Shown here: positions 1 through 10,114 of the stretch, one piece after another
Position numbering within the stretch: position 1 is the first letter of the stretch
Layout: each line of letters opens with the position of its first letter
Assembly (NCBI GenBank): GCA_029981855.1
Contig: JARRCS010000007.1
Coordinates: 1-64,000, forward strand
DNA: 64,000 nucleotides
Source of the DNA: Halanaerobiales bacterium
GTDB taxonomy: Bacteria; Bacillota; Halanaerobiia; Halanaerobiales; DTU029
Reading direction: 5' to 3'
Program-made: the position numbers and the translations under genes
Notes under the pieces: generated by a model
Seen by the model: only the letters and a program-made list of their open reading frames with translations
Database searches by the model: none
Told to the model about the DNA's origin: nothing

Positions 1-137
1 CAATAATAATCTATAATTATACAATTGACCCTTAAAAAATGGAAATTAACTATGGAATATTATTGAACATTTTTTCTCCAAAATTACTTGACATTCACAT
101 AACTGTCTTTAAAAGGTAGTTACTATTACCCCTGAAT

Positions 138-392
138 CTATCTATATTGTTCTACAAGGTCCTTTAATCTCTGCTCAATTTCGGTTAATTTAGTTTCATC
201 ATGAAAATTTTTATTCTTTTGCAGAGCAAAATCTTCTGTTATCACTAATTCCTCATCAACATTGATTTCAGCACTCTGCAGTGCTTTGGTTGCACATTTC
301 ACTGGACAACCGTTGACAGCAATGTAATGATCGCTATTTTTGCCATTAGCAATAATCCCTGCAAAACACGGAAGTAAACCTATCTTTTTCAA
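138..392 (-). CDS. Short DGC-type putative zinc-binding protein
   Basis: An 84-residue protein with the Cys signature NGCPVKCA near residue 40, the form seen in DGC-domain putative zinc-binding proteins (usually DGCPxxCA; here Asp is replaced by Asn). An earlier Cys sits in LLPCFAG. The start chosen is a TTG with AAGGAGG nine bases upstream; an upstream in-frame ATG (422) has no such site. Family members usually carry about 40 more residues at the N terminus with another Cys, so this copy is truncated or a short variant. It lies downstream of the arsenite exporter on the same strand, after a decayed stress-protein gene. Its role is unknown; metal or redox sensing is only a guess. Confidence 0.6.
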   Translation of the reverse strand: MKKIGLLPCFAGIIANGKNSDHYIAVNGCPVKCATKALQSAEINVDEELVITEDFALQKNKNFHDETKLTEIEQRLKDLVEQYR

Positions 393-724
393 TTTAAATA
401 ACCTCCTTCTTTTTATTTGCATTGTCTTTCCTTAGAATTAGCAAACAATTGCATCAAGATCATCCTTATTTGCACCCTGAATCTCTATATAAACCCGATT
501 GGAAAAACAAACAATTAATTGAAAAAACAGCTACATAAAGTAAAAACTTCTGTTTTTTACTCATCTTTTCCCCTCGTTTCTAGATCTTCATGTAGTATCT
601 GATCCAGACAGGCAAAAAAGTTTGTTACACTTTCTTAAATAACCCCTCTCTATTTGTTAAATTTCCTAAACCAATAGGGTGCTATATTTCTTCATCACTA
701 TATTATTATATGGGAATATATTTG
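393..724. other. Gene-poor spacer
   Basis: AT-rich stretch with no frame that looks like a gene. A short leftward frame ending near 437 gives about 30 residues with no recognisable motif; it may be a remnant. No terminator hairpin or repeat copy was found. Confidence 0.4.
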
Positions 725-1158
725 TCAAATAAAACCGGTATCCTCCTCTTCGGCGAGATTAACTATCTCGTTGGCGGGAAATCCAACCGGAACCTTTATC
801 CTGGTTCTAAAACCCATCGCTTCAATTCTATCTTTAACTTCCTGTAATTTCTCCTCATTATATTTTTTAATTCAACTGCAGTGCTTCCGCACTTTCTGGC
901 ATCAACAACGCGGATTAAAAGCACCTCATTTATTCCCATACCCTCTAACTCCACCAGACAATCGGCTAATTTCTCCGCTGTTTTAGAAAAATCGGTCGCC
1001 AGAAAACCTTCCCCTTTAACATTTCTTCCTCCCCCTTTTTTTGAGGTGCATTTTCATTTAATGACCTTAATATTCACAGGGCTTCATAGCCCTTCCTTCT
1101 CTTTATCACCCCCACCTGAAAATAATTTTTCCTTCTTAGATTTAGTCAAAAAACTCAT
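725..1158 (-). pseudogene. Decayed universal stress protein (UspA) gene
   Basis: Read leftward from an ATG just after the acr3 stop, the frame gives a lysine-rich leader, then a UspA-like start (ATDFSKTAEKLADCL), a strand ending LLIRVVDARKC, and after a frameshift near 860-870 a typical Usp region (VPVGFPANEIVNLAEEEDTG) that ends early at a TGA (725-727). Two in-frame TGA codons (1084-1086 and 1054-1056) interrupt the leader. The C-terminal nucleotide-binding glycine motif of Usp proteins is missing. The defects make a working protein unlikely. It probably once formed the third gene of the arsR-acr3 unit. The Usp match is from recognised family patterns, not a search. Confidence 0.7.
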
Positions 1159-1165
1159 TTAATTT

Positions 1166-2254
1166 TTACTCATTACCTTCAGGCTGAACCATAACCCTCT
1201 CTACTGTTTTCGCCGGAAACCAGTGGCGGGTCCGGTTAGCAATCGCCACCAGGCCTAACATAATAGGTACCTCTTCCAGGACACCAACAACCGTAGCTAA
1301 AGCTGCCCCTGAACTCAATCCAAAGATAGAGATAGCGGTCGCCACTGCCAGTTCAAAGAAGTTACTGGCCCCGATCATAGCCGCCGGTACTGCCACGGGG
1401 TGTTCTATCTTCCATAACTTGGCCCAGCCATAGGCGATGATAAAGATAAAGAAAGTCTGGATTGCCAGAGGTATTCCTATCAGAAGGATATGGAAGGGAT
1501 TATTGATAATTACATCCCCCTGGAAGGAAAAGAGAATAATTAGGGTTAATAACAGACCAACAATGGTGAAATTACTCAACTTAGCTAAAAAAACATTCTC
1601 AAACCACTCGATCCCCTTATTTTTAATCAAATACCTCCGGGATAGATAACCAGCGACTAAAGGTACCACTATATATAGAATTACGGAAAGTATGACAGTA
1701 TCATAGGGCACTGTTAATTCACTCAATCCTAAAAGGAACATAACGATCGGAGCATAAGCGAAGATTAAAACCAGGTCATTAATCGCTACCTGGACCAGGG
1801 TATAACCAGGATCACCGTCGGTTAAATAACTCCAGACAAAGACCATCGCTGTACAGGGAGCAGCCCCTAAAAGAATTGCCCCGGCTACATATTGCTGGCC
1901 CAGGTCAGCAGGGATAAAGTTTTGAAAGATAACCCTTAAGAATAACCAGGCAAAAAAGAACATGGTAAAGGGTTTAATTAACCAGTTAGTAACCAGGGTC
2001 ACCGTTAAGCCCTTAGGCCTCCTGCCTGCATTAAGGATACTACCAAAATCAATCTGTACCATCATCGGATAGATCATAAACCAGATCAGGACTGCTACCG
2101 GGATCGAGACCTGAGCATATTCCCACTGACTTAAGGTTGCCGGAAAAGCCGGCCAGACCCGACCAATTATTAGACCAGCTATGATACAGATCCCCACCCA
2201 GATAGTTAAATACCTTTCAAAAAAGCCCAATGCCTTTTCATCTTTTTTACTCAT
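1166..2254 (-). CDS. acr3: ACR3-family arsenite efflux permease
   Basis: A 362-residue polytopic membrane protein with about ten hydrophobic segments. It has the ACR3 hallmark around residue 133 (GAAPCTAMVFVWS), whose Cys is conserved and needed for arsenite transport in characterised ACR3 proteins, and the paired segment IGASNFFELAVATAIS near residue 295. The length is normal for the family. The ATG has GGGAGGG upstream at good spacing. It follows arsR by 42 bp, so the two are almost surely one transcript induced by As(III) or Sb(III). It exports arsenite using the proton motive force at the cytoplasmic membrane. Confidence 0.93.
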   Translation of the reverse strand: MSKKDEKALGFFERYLTIWVGICIIAGLIIGRVWPAFPATLSQWEYAQVSIPVAVLIWFMIYPMMVQIDFGSILNAGRRPKGLTVTLVTNWLIKPFTMFFFAWLFLRVIFQNFIPADLGQQYVAGAILLGAAPCTAMVFVWSYLTDGDPGYTLVQVAINDLVLIFAYAPIVMFLLGLSELTVPYDTVILSVILYIVVPLVAGYLSRRYLIKNKGIEWFENVFLAKLSNFTIVGLLLTLIILFSFQGDVIINNPFHILLIGIPLAIQTFFIFIIAYGWAKLWKIEHPVAVPAAMIGASNFFELAVATAISIFGLSSGAALATVVGVLEEVPIMLGLVAIANRTRHWFPAKTVERVMVQPEGNE

Positions 2255-2296
2255 CTTTTAAAATCCCTCCCATTAGTTTTAAATCTTATGATAGAT

Positions 2297-2662
2297 TTAT
2301 GCAAATAGATCACTTTCGGCCAACTCTTCACAGGAAAGACCACTTTCCTGATATTTTAATAATCTTTCCTTATCTTCTTGACATTCCCTGACTTTATCAA
2401 ATTCCCGCTCAATTAATTCTTTAATGAAAGGATATTTTTCTAATGTAGATTCATTGATCTGATAATACACCCACTGGGCTCTTTTTTCATACTTAATAAT
2501 TTTAGCCTGTCCTAACTTATTTAGATGTCGAGAAGCATTGGATTGATTAACACCCATTATACTTTCCAGTTCACAGACACATAATTCCTGCTGTCTTAAT
2601 AGATTTAAGATTCTGATTCTATTTTCATGGGCTAAAGCTTTTATAAGATCAACCAGTTCCAT
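2297..2662 (-). CDS. arsR: ArsR-family metalloregulatory repressor
   Basis: A 121-residue winged-helix repressor. The metal-sensing helix carries ELCVCELE (residues about 26-33), the CxC pair that binds As(III)/Sb(III) in classical ArsR proteins, next to the recognition helix NQSNASRHLNKL. A third Cys (C92 region, REC) and one near the C terminus could complete a site. The start ATG is preceded by GAAAGGGGTG. It is first in a two-gene unit with acr3, downstream of a strong promoter that overlaps an AT palindrome; that is the usual autoregulated arrangement. Confidence 0.93.
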   Translation of the reverse strand: MELVDLIKALAHENRIRILNLLRQQELCVCELESIMGVNQSNASRHLNKLGQAKIIKYEKRAQWVYYQINESTLEKYPFIKELIEREFDKVRECQEDKERLLKYQESGLSCEELAESDLFA

Positions 2663-2680
2663 CTATTCACCCCTTTCTAA

Positions 2681-2740
2681 AAATATATGTATATATTCGG
2701 TTTTAATCATATTATATACTTAAAATTTACTGTTTGTCAA
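2681..2740 (-). promoter_or_regulatory. arsR promoter and candidate operator
   Basis: On the minus strand TTGACA (2735-2740) and TATAAT (2711-2716) are separated by 18 bases. Downstream lies an AT palindrome, AATATATgtATATATT (2682-2697), between the -10 box and the arsR start, a likely ArsR binding site by position. Confidence 0.7.
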
Positions 2741-2777
2741 GTAGATAAGCCTAAGCATTTTCTAGTATTAAGGCTTC

Positions 2778-2803
2778 TTATCCACAGCCCTGTTATTTCC
2801 ACA
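2778..2803. other. Pair of DnaA-box-like sites
   Basis: TTATCCACA (2778-2786) matches the DnaA consensus exactly and ATTTCCACA (2795-2803) differs at the first base. They lie between arsR and the SpoIIQ-like gene. No dnaA or other origin genes are in the window, so an origin is not implied. Confidence 0.3.
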
Positions 2804-2847
2804 GGGGAACGGATCAAATTCATTAATTCCTGTTCTCAAATTAGTCC

Positions 2848-2888
2848 TAAAAAAAAAAGCCCAACTACATTGTTCCGAGTTGAGCCCT
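2848..2888 (-). terminator. Rho-independent terminator of the SpoIIQ-like gene
   Basis: On the minus strand GCTCAACT pairs with AGTTGGGC (one G-U pair) and a run of about nine T follows. It sits some 35 bp past the stop of the SpoIIQ-like gene. Confidence 0.75.
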
Positions 2889-2920
2889 TTGTACAATATA
2901 TAGTTTTTGTAGTTATTTTT

Positions 2921-3706
2921 TTACTCAAAATATTCGGTGGGGTCAATTAAACCATCCGAGTTCTTTAAAACAAAGTAGAGGGATGGTTGGGAAGATATGC
3001 CTGTATCTCCTAGCCGGCCGATCTCCTGACCCTTTCCAACGGTGTCCCCCGGGGAAACGGCTGTTCTCTGTAGATGGCCGTATTCCGTCTGCCAGCCATT
3101 CTCATGCTCAATTGTAACCAGGATACCTTTATATTCATCTTCTTTAATTGAGATTACCTTGCCTGAGGCGGCTGCCATAACGATATCTCCCGGATTCCCG
3201 CTTAACTCAATTCCCTGCTGATAACGCCAATCATCAAAAACAGGATGGTAATACCAGCCGGGTCCCTGTAAGATATCACCGGAAACCGGTTTTAATAATT
3301 TAAGCTCCTGACTGGTCTTCTTTTCCACCGGCCGGACCGGTTCGGTAACTACACCCTCTACCGGTTCCTTCTCCTCTCTTTCCTGCTTATTGGTTATCCT
3401 TGCGGGTTCTACAGGAAAACTCTCCTTCTCGGCTGGCCTGGCAATAAGTTCCTGGGCCTCTTCAGTAATACTTTCCTCCCGGGAAACAATAGGTTCAATA
3501 ACTACTTCCGGGTTTTCTTCTGCCTTCTTTGGGAAATCATAATCAGAATTATAAATAGCAATTCCAACACCGATTAACATGAATAACAAAATTAATAGAG
3601 TTAGTTTTTTACTACCCTTTCTCCTGAGGGAAAATTTTTTCCCCAGATCCTTTAACTGCAGTTTGATCTTATCTTTATCAAGCTTAAACCAGAACTTCTT
3701 TCCCAT
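2921..3706 (-). CDS. spoIIQ: SpoIIQ-like LytM/M23 protein with lost zinc ligands
   Basis: About 261 residues: a short basic N terminus, one membrane segment (LTLLILLFMLIGVGIAI), a linker rich in Glu and Pro, and a C-terminal LytM (peptidase M23) domain. The start is the ATG at 3706, preceded by GGAGGTGG; a TTG upstream is inside that site. In the LytM domain the usual HxxxD reads QGIE, the last HxH reads SLY, and only the YGHL histidine remains, so zinc hydrolase activity is unlikely. B. subtilis SpoIIQ is also a degenerate LytM protein that acts as a forespore-side anchor for SpoIIIAH during engulfment. Placement near spoIID and murA matches the common spo gene order. The name rests on domain plus context. 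Confidence 0.75.
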   Translation of the reverse strand: MGKKFWFKLDKDKIKLQLKDLGKKFSLRRKGSKKLTLLILLFMLIGVGIAIYNSDYDFPKKAEENPEVVIEPIVSREESITEEAQELIARPAEKESFPVEPARITNKQEREEKEPVEGVVTEPVRPVEKKTSQELKLLKPVSGDILQGPGWYYHPVFDDWRYQQGIELSGNPGDIVMAAASGKVISIKEDEYKGILVTIEHENGWQTEYGHLQRTAVSPGDTVGKGQEIGRLGDTGISSQPSLYFVLKNSDGLIDPTEYFE

Positions 3707-3810
3707 AATGTCCACCTCCAATCATATTTTTGCCAGAAGATGGACAAATTATACATCAAAAAAAAGGAAATAGGGAGTTAATATTGAATTAATAAACTTA
3801 GGCAAATACA

Positions 3811-3881
3811 AAAATTTCTACTGAATCGAAAATATCTATTTGTAGTTTGCAAAAAAGGAATTTCCTATGGTATTGAATTAA
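3811..3881 (+). repeat. Dispersed intergenic repeat, copy A
   Basis: AATTTCTACTGAATCG, then ATCTATTTGTAGTTTGCAAA and GGAATTTCCTATGGTATT. The same ordered blocks recur at 13921 and 63792; the core ATCTATTTGYAGTT recurs inverted at 21.7, 26.0 and 31.4 kb. This copy lies just upstream of the oxidoreductase gene. Confidence 0.75.
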
Positions 3882-3914
3882 GAAAAAAAAAATATAATCT
3901 GGAGGTTTTAAATT

Positions 3915-5078
3915 ATGAGTACTGTAAGGAAAGAAATAGGAATCGGTCTTGTAGGATACGGATTTATCGGCAAGGTACATACAATGGGATATTTAACCCT
4001 CCCCTTTTATTATGAAAATGCACCTTATAAGGTAAAACTTTCCGGGATAGCAAGCAGGAGTGAAGATAACCGAAATAGGGCCCTCTTTCAGGCTGGTTAT
4101 AATTTTGCCAGTGAAGACTATCTGGAACTGATGGAGAGGAACGACATAGATGTGATTGATTGCTGCACCCCCAATAAATTACACAAACCGGTAGCATTGG
4201 CAGCAATGAAGGCAGGCAAACATATCTACTGTGAAAAACCGCTGGCCAGGAATGTAGAGGAGGCACTGGAGATGGCAAGGCTTGCTAAAGAAACAGGGGT
4301 TAAAAGTAAGCTGGCCTTTCATTACCGCTTTGTACCGGCAGTTATGCGGGCAAAACAGCTAATTGAAGAGGGGGCTTTGGGAGAGGTATTTAATTTCCGG
4401 GCTGCCTATCTCCATTCCGGTTATATCGACCCTAACCGGCCGATGAGCTGGCGTCTGCTGAAGGAAGAAAGTGGTGGGGGTGCCCTCTTTGACCTGGGTT
4501 CCCACATCCTGGACCTGATGAGATTTCTCCTGGGGGATTTTGAGGAGGTTCAGGCCAACCTGGAAACCTTTATTAAAGAGAGACCCGCTGCCGGAAACCC
4601 CACTCAGAAGTTAAAGGTGGATGTCGATGATCTTGTCATCATGCAGGTCAGGATGAAGAATAACTCCCTCGGCACCATTGAGGCCTCCCGGGTAGCAACC
4701 GGTACCAATGATGAACTTAGGTTTGAGATCCACGGTAACAGGGGCGCCATAACCTTTGACCTGATGGAACCCAACTGGCTTAAGTTCTACGATGCCACCG
4801 AGCCGGGTAAACCCATAGGTGGCAGGCGGGGATTTAAAAAGATAGAAACAGTACAGCGCTACCCCGAAGAGCCTGTCTTCCCCGGCCCGAAATTTGCTAT
4901 CGGCTGGATTCGTTACCACATAGCCAGTCAGCATGACCTGCTTGCCAGTTTAGTAGAAGACCGGGCTTCTCTGGGTGCAACCTTTGAGGATGGTTTACGG
5001 ATTCAGGAGGTAATGGCAGCGGCTGAAAAATCTGCAGAAACCGGCAGCTGGATAAAGGTGGAGAGGAATATATTATAA
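3915..5078 (+). CDS. Gfo/Idh/MocA-family NAD(P)-dependent oxidoreductase
   Basis: A 387-residue protein with an N-terminal Rossmann fold starting IGLVGYGFIGKVH (residues about 9-21), the CEKPLA motif near residue 108 whose Lys is catalytic in this family, and a C-terminal alpha/beta substrate domain. Members oxidise or reduce sugars, inositols or related polyols; the substrate cannot be read from sequence. The ATG has TCTGGAGG nine bases upstream. It is a single gene on the plus strand between leftward sporulation genes, with a dispersed repeat in front, so it looks inserted into a conserved spoIID-spoIIQ neighbourhood. Confidence 0.88.
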   Translation: MSTVRKEIGIGLVGYGFIGKVHTMGYLTLPFYYENAPYKVKLSGIASRSEDNRNRALFQAGYNFASEDYLELMERNDIDVIDCCTPNKLHKPVALAAMKAGKHIYCEKPLARNVEEALEMARLAKETGVKSKLAFHYRFVPAVMRAKQLIEEGALGEVFNFRAAYLHSGYIDPNRPMSWRLLKEESGGGALFDLGSHILDLMRFLLGDFEEVQANLETFIKERPAAGNPTQKLKVDVDDLVIMQVRMKNNSLGTIEASRVATGTNDELRFEIHGNRGAITFDLMEPNWLKFYDATEPGKPIGGRRGFKKIETVQRYPEEPVFPGPKFAIGWIRYHIASQHDLLASLVEDRASLGATFEDGLRIQEVMAAAEKSAETGSWIKVERNIL

Positions 5079-5170
5079 TTGCTGTCCGGGGTATAAGTTA
5101 GGCTTCAGATAACTATAAGTCAAGTCACAGTTAAATAACAGATAAATGTTGGATAATTTTTGTAAATCTA

Positions 5171-6109
5171 TTATTCACTACCAATTCTAGCCAGGGTGGT
5201 TCCCGGGTAGTAATGCTGAAGGATCTCCCGGTAGCTATATCCGTGTTTAGCCAGACCATTGGCCCCATCCTGGCTCATACCAACTCCATGGCCCTTCCCG
5301 AAAACCGTTAGTGTCAGTATATCCCCTTCCAGAGAGACCGTAAACTTGGTTGAGGGAAGGCCCAGACTCTGGCGAAATTCGATCCCTGTGAGGGTACTAT
5401 TACCTATCTTAAGCTCTATTACCCGGCCACTCTTACTCCGTTTTAGTATTTCGATCCCGGTGATTGGGGTCTTCTCCTCTAACTGAAGTTTCTCACATAA
5501 TTCCTTGAGGCCAAAATAATATGTATTTTTATAGTTCTTCTCCTGCTCCTGATCATAGGGGCTTTTGACACTTTTAAGGTAGGGCTCCTCCTTCCCCCAG
5601 ACATAACGAGCATCTTCGGTCATGCTTCCACTATTAGCATGGTAGACGGCGTCAATTAACTTACCCTTGTATAAAAGTACCTCACCCCTGGTTTCCTCAA
5701 CCGCCCTGTTAATCCTGACCCAGTAATAAAAAAAGGGGAGAAACCCCCATCTCTCCTTCATCTCCTTTTCCGACAACCAGGCCTGACAGTAACGGTAATC
5801 GGTTGATATACTAGCTCCCTGATACTCCCCCCTGCCAGCCCGGATCTGCCTGAGGGTATATGTTCGGGCTGCCACAGCCTGGGCCTTCAGGGCCTCAAGA
5901 TCATAAAGGGCCGGCATCTCTGCCGCAACTACACCCCTTAAGTAGTCATCGAGCTCCATTATCTCTACCTTATCTTGCTGATGATTATAAACCTTAATCA
6001 GAAAATCCGATTCCTTTTTTTGCCAGAAAGGCCCTTTAACCAGTAAAACCGGGATGATAATCAAAATAATAAAGATAAATAATAAGAGGTAACTGCCTTT
6101 ACCCAGCAA
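5171..6109 (-). CDS. spoIID: Stage II sporulation protein D (peptidoglycan lytic transglycosylase)
   Basis: About 312 residues: an N-terminal membrane anchor (YLLLFIFIILIIIPVLL) and a SpoIID domain with ALKAQAVAARTYTL (near residue 75), the conserved region holding the catalytic Glu of the family just upstream (VVAAEMPA), VYHANSGS, and the C-terminal GKGHGVGMSQDGANGLA. SpoIID cuts glycan strands stripped of stem peptides and, with SpoIIP and SpoIIM, drives engulfment. AGGAG is eight bases before a TTG start at 6109; a GTG at 6118 overlaps that site. It follows murA by some 85 bp on the same strand, the order found in many Firmicutes. Confidence 0.92.
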   Translation of the reverse strand: MLGKGSYLLLFIFIILIIIPVLLVKGPFWQKKESDFLIKVYNHQQDKVEIMELDDYLRGVVAAEMPALYDLEALKAQAVAARTYTLRQIRAGRGEYQGASISTDYRYCQAWLSEKEMKERWGFLPFFYYWVRINRAVEETRGEVLLYKGKLIDAVYHANSGSMTEDARYVWGKEEPYLKSVKSPYDQEQEKNYKNTYYFGLKELCEKLQLEEKTPITGIEILKRSKSGRVIELKIGNSTLTGIEFRQSLGLPSTKFTVSLEGDILTLTVFGKGHGVGMSQDGANGLAKHGYSYREILQHYYPGTTLARIGSE

Positions 6110-6193
6110 ATAAAACACTCCTCTACTATAAGGTCTTCATTAATATTTATGACCTTAAGCAGAAGAGTAGAACAATCCAGCCTTCTCCAAATT

Positions 6194-7444
6194 TTATTCC
6201 TCAACCTTCCTGATCCTGGCACCTATCCCCTGTAACTTCTTTTCAATATTCTCATAACCCCTTTCGATGTGATAGCTCTCCCTGATTTCGGTATCCCCCT
6301 GGGCAATTAAACCGGCAAGAATCAAAGCAGCACCTGCTCTTAAATCGGTGGCAGTAACCTCAGCCCCGGTCAGGTGGCTCGGTTTAATCAGGGCACTATG
6401 TCCATCAATCTTAATGTCTGCTCCCATCCGCTTCAGTTCATCTACGTGCATAAAACGGTTCTCCCAGACCGTTTCAATAACCAGGCTGGTACCATCGGCC
6501 TGGGTTAGCAAAACCATCATCTGGGATTGTAAATCGGTAGGAAATCCAGGATAGGGAAGGGTCTTGATGTCAACCGCCTTTAACCTGCCTCTGTTTTTAA
6601 CATTTACCCCCGAGATCTGCTCATCGATCTCAACCCCCATCTCATGGAGTTTAGCAATCAGCGGTTTGACATGTTCAGCCAGCACATTCTTGACAAAGAC
6701 ATTACCTCTGGTCAGGGCAGCGGCCATCATATAGGTTCCGGCCTCAATTCTATCGGGAATAATACGGTGTTCGGCTCCCTTAAGGGATTTTATACCTTCG
6801 ATCTTGATAATATCTGTACCTACTCCCTTAATTTTAGCACCCATAACGGTCAGATAATTAGCCAGGTCCACAATCTCGGGTTCCCTGGCTGCGTTCTCAA
6901 TAATCGTCTTACCTTCAGCCTTAGTAGCTGCCAGCATAATATTGATGGTTGCACCAACACTGGGGTAGTCTAAATAAATCCGCTCACCCTTAAGTTTATT
7001 GGCTTTAACCTCAACAATACCGTGGTCTAGCCTTACCTCTGCCCCCAGGGCCTTAAACCCCTTTAAATGGAGGTCTATAGGGCGGTTACCGATATTACAT
7101 CCACCGGGCAGGCTGGTTCTGGCGGTACCGTTTCTGGCTAATAATACACCCAAAATATAATAGGAAGCCCTCAGTTTTCTGGCTAGCTCATGGTCAGCCT
7201 CAAATTTATTAAGATCCGCCGGGTTAATGATCACCTCATGACCCTTACGCTCGACCTTTGCTCCCATTTTCTCAATTATATCACATAAATTAGTAACATC
7301 TCTCAAGTTTGGAATATCAAGCAATCTGCTGGGGCTATCTGCCAGTAAAGCAGCCGTAATGATAGGTAAGGCAGCATTCTTTGCCCCGCTTACTTTTATC
7401 TCCCCCTCCAGAGGGGTTCCACCGGTAATTAAAAATTTACCCAC
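6194..7444 (-). CDS. murA: UDP-N-acetylglucosamine 1-carboxyvinyltransferase
   Basis: About 416 residues in the EPSP synthase fold. It begins GKFLITGGTPLEGEIKVSGAK; Lys-Asn of SGAKNAALP bind substrate, and the loop GGCNIGNRPIDLH has the position of the catalytic Cys (GGC), so it should be fosfomycin-sensitive by the usual rule. MurA transfers enolpyruvate from PEP to UDP-GlcNAc, the first step of peptidoglycan synthesis. The start is a GTG at 7444 preceded by AAGGAAGGGG; an upstream TTG (7480) would add 12 unconserved residues. It sits between yueI and spoIID downstream of the atp operon, a common Firmicute arrangement. Confidence 0.95.
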   Translation of the reverse strand: MGKFLITGGTPLEGEIKVSGAKNAALPIITAALLADSPSRLLDIPNLRDVTNLCDIIEKMGAKVERKGHEVIINPADLNKFEADHELARKLRASYYILGVLLARNGTARTSLPGGCNIGNRPIDLHLKGFKALGAEVRLDHGIVEVKANKLKGERIYLDYPSVGATINIMLAATKAEGKTIIENAAREPEIVDLANYLTVMGAKIKGVGTDIIKIEGIKSLKGAEHRIIPDRIEAGTYMMAAALTRGNVFVKNVLAEHVKPLIAKLHEMGVEIDEQISGVNVKNRGRLKAVDIKTLPYPGFPTDLQSQMMVLLTQADGTSLVIETVWENRFMHVDELKRMGADIKIDGHSALIKPSHLTGAEVTATDLRAGAALILAGLIAQGDTEIRESYHIERGYENIEKKLQGIGARIRKVEE

Positions 7445-7554
7445 TTTTATAAGCCCCTTCCTTATATCTCTCCCTAGCAAAGGGACACACCTATATTATA
7501 TGAACCTAAATATAATTTCGTGAAAAATATATAATATCCTTCAGTAATAAACTA

Positions 7555-8106
7555 CTAATTTTTACAAATACACTCTGTTCCCAGAATTTTATCCAGCCAG
7601 CTCATCTTTTCATAGTTTACCAGTTCTTCAGGGGCCTTCCTGGCCAGCTGTGACCAGCATTGGTCACACAGTTTAGCTCCGACATTCTTAATTATTTTAT
7701 CAGAAATACCCCTTGACCGCAACCTCTCTTTTCTTGACAATACTTTCCTTTCGCCTATTTCAACCGCATGGTCGCTAACTACCACTAAAGCAATATCACC
7801 CTTCAGTTCCGGTGAATCAATCTTTCTAAAGGGAAGATCATTCTCGGAGGCCAGTTTAATATAATCATGGGCTGCCTCCAGGTCAACCCGCCGGTCAATA
7901 ATTAATTCCTTTGCCTCAGGGTCTCTAATAGCTTCCAAAATCTCGGGGTAAATCCCCGGTTCCATGACCTGATCATAGGTTAAATAACGGATTACCCGTT
8001 CTTCAAACTCCCCTAAAAAGCGTTTCTTTTCCTCTCTTTTTAGCTCCGGTTCACCGTAAATGCCTTCTATAATCTTTTCTTCTAATTTACTTTTATTCTT
8101 ATTCAT
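7555..8106 (-). CDS. YueI-family protein (DUF1694)
   Basis: A 183-residue soluble protein. The N-terminal part (EGIYGEPELKREEKKRFLGEFEERVIRYLT) follows the YueI/DUF1694 pattern: small, charged, with a conserved KRRFLG-like motif and a central strand IALVVVSDHAV. The C-terminal part has Cys residues (KLCDQCW and ECICKN) that are not usual for the shorter relatives and might bind a metal. The function of the family is not established. It lies 100 bp after atpC, behind a terminator, and before murA, so it is probably transcribed separately. Confidence 0.7.
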   Translation of the reverse strand: MNKNKSKLEEKIIEGIYGEPELKREEKKRFLGEFEERVIRYLTYDQVMEPGIYPEILEAIRDPEAKELIIDRRVDLEAAHDYIKLASENDLPFRKIDSPELKGDIALVVVSDHAVEIGERKVLSRKERLRSRGISDKIIKNVGAKLCDQCWSQLARKAPEELVNYEKMSWLDKILGTECICKN

Positions 8107-8183
8107 CTTCTACCCCGTTCATTCATTTGTATATAGCATTTTATATAATATATTATTACCATAGGCAGTTATTTGATACAATT

Positions 8184-8206
8184 TAAAAGCCCCTCAAAGG
8201 GGCTTT
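8184..8206 (-). terminator. Terminator of the atp operon
   Basis: AAGCCCC TCAAA GGGGCTT followed by T residues in either direction, directly after the atpC stop; it can act on both strands and closes the ATP synthase transcript. Confidence 0.85.
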
Positions 8207-8626
8207 TTATTCATGGATATCGATGTCTCTTTCTACAGCCTTCAGGCGGGCTATGGCCCTTTCCAGAGCAGCCTCTGCCCGGGCAAAGTCAATCTCACTT
8301 CTTTCAGACCGGAGCCTTTCCTCTGCCCTCTCTTTGGCCTTCCGGGCCCTCTCTACATCTATTTCATGGGGTAGTTCGGCAGTTCTGACAACAACATTAA
8401 TCTGATCGGGTTTAACCTCCATAAACCCCTCACTGATAGCAATCTTGAATCTCTTCCCACCACTGGCAACCTTTAAAACCCCGGTTTTAAGCACCGTAAC
8501 CAGAGGAGCATGCCTGGGTAGAATGCCGATAGCGCCATCTATAGCCGGTGCTTCCATTAAATTGATATCCTCACTGTAAACTACCCTTTCCGGGGTAACA
8601 ACCTCTAATCTGATTGTAGGGGGCAT
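8207..8626 (-). CDS. atpC: ATP synthase epsilon subunit
   Basis: A 139-residue F1 epsilon subunit with an N-terminal beta-sandwich ([15 protein letters not shown], then [16 protein letters not shown]) and a C-terminal two-helix hairpin rich in Arg, Glu and Ala. It joins gamma to the c-ring and, in many bacteria, inhibits ATP hydrolysis when the helices extend. It is the last gene of the operon, 3 bp after atpD, and runs into a terminator. The length is normal. Confidence 0.95.
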   Translation of the reverse strand: MPPTIRLEVVTPERVVYSEDINLMEAPAIDGAIGILPRHAPLVTVLKTGVLKVASGGKRFKIAISEGFMEVKPDQINVVVRTAELPHEIDVERARKAKERAEERLRSERSEIDFARAEAALERAIARLKAVERDIDIHE

Positions 8627-8629
8627 TGA

Positions 8630-10108
<1,479 letters not shown>

Positions 10109-10114
10109 TCATAG

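Noticed and set aside
1054-1086. In-frame TGA codons in the Usp-like frame read as selenocysteine
   Set aside because: A frameshift and early stop follow in the same gene, the residues do not lie in a known selenoprotein motif, and no SECIS-like hairpin was identified. Decay is simpler.
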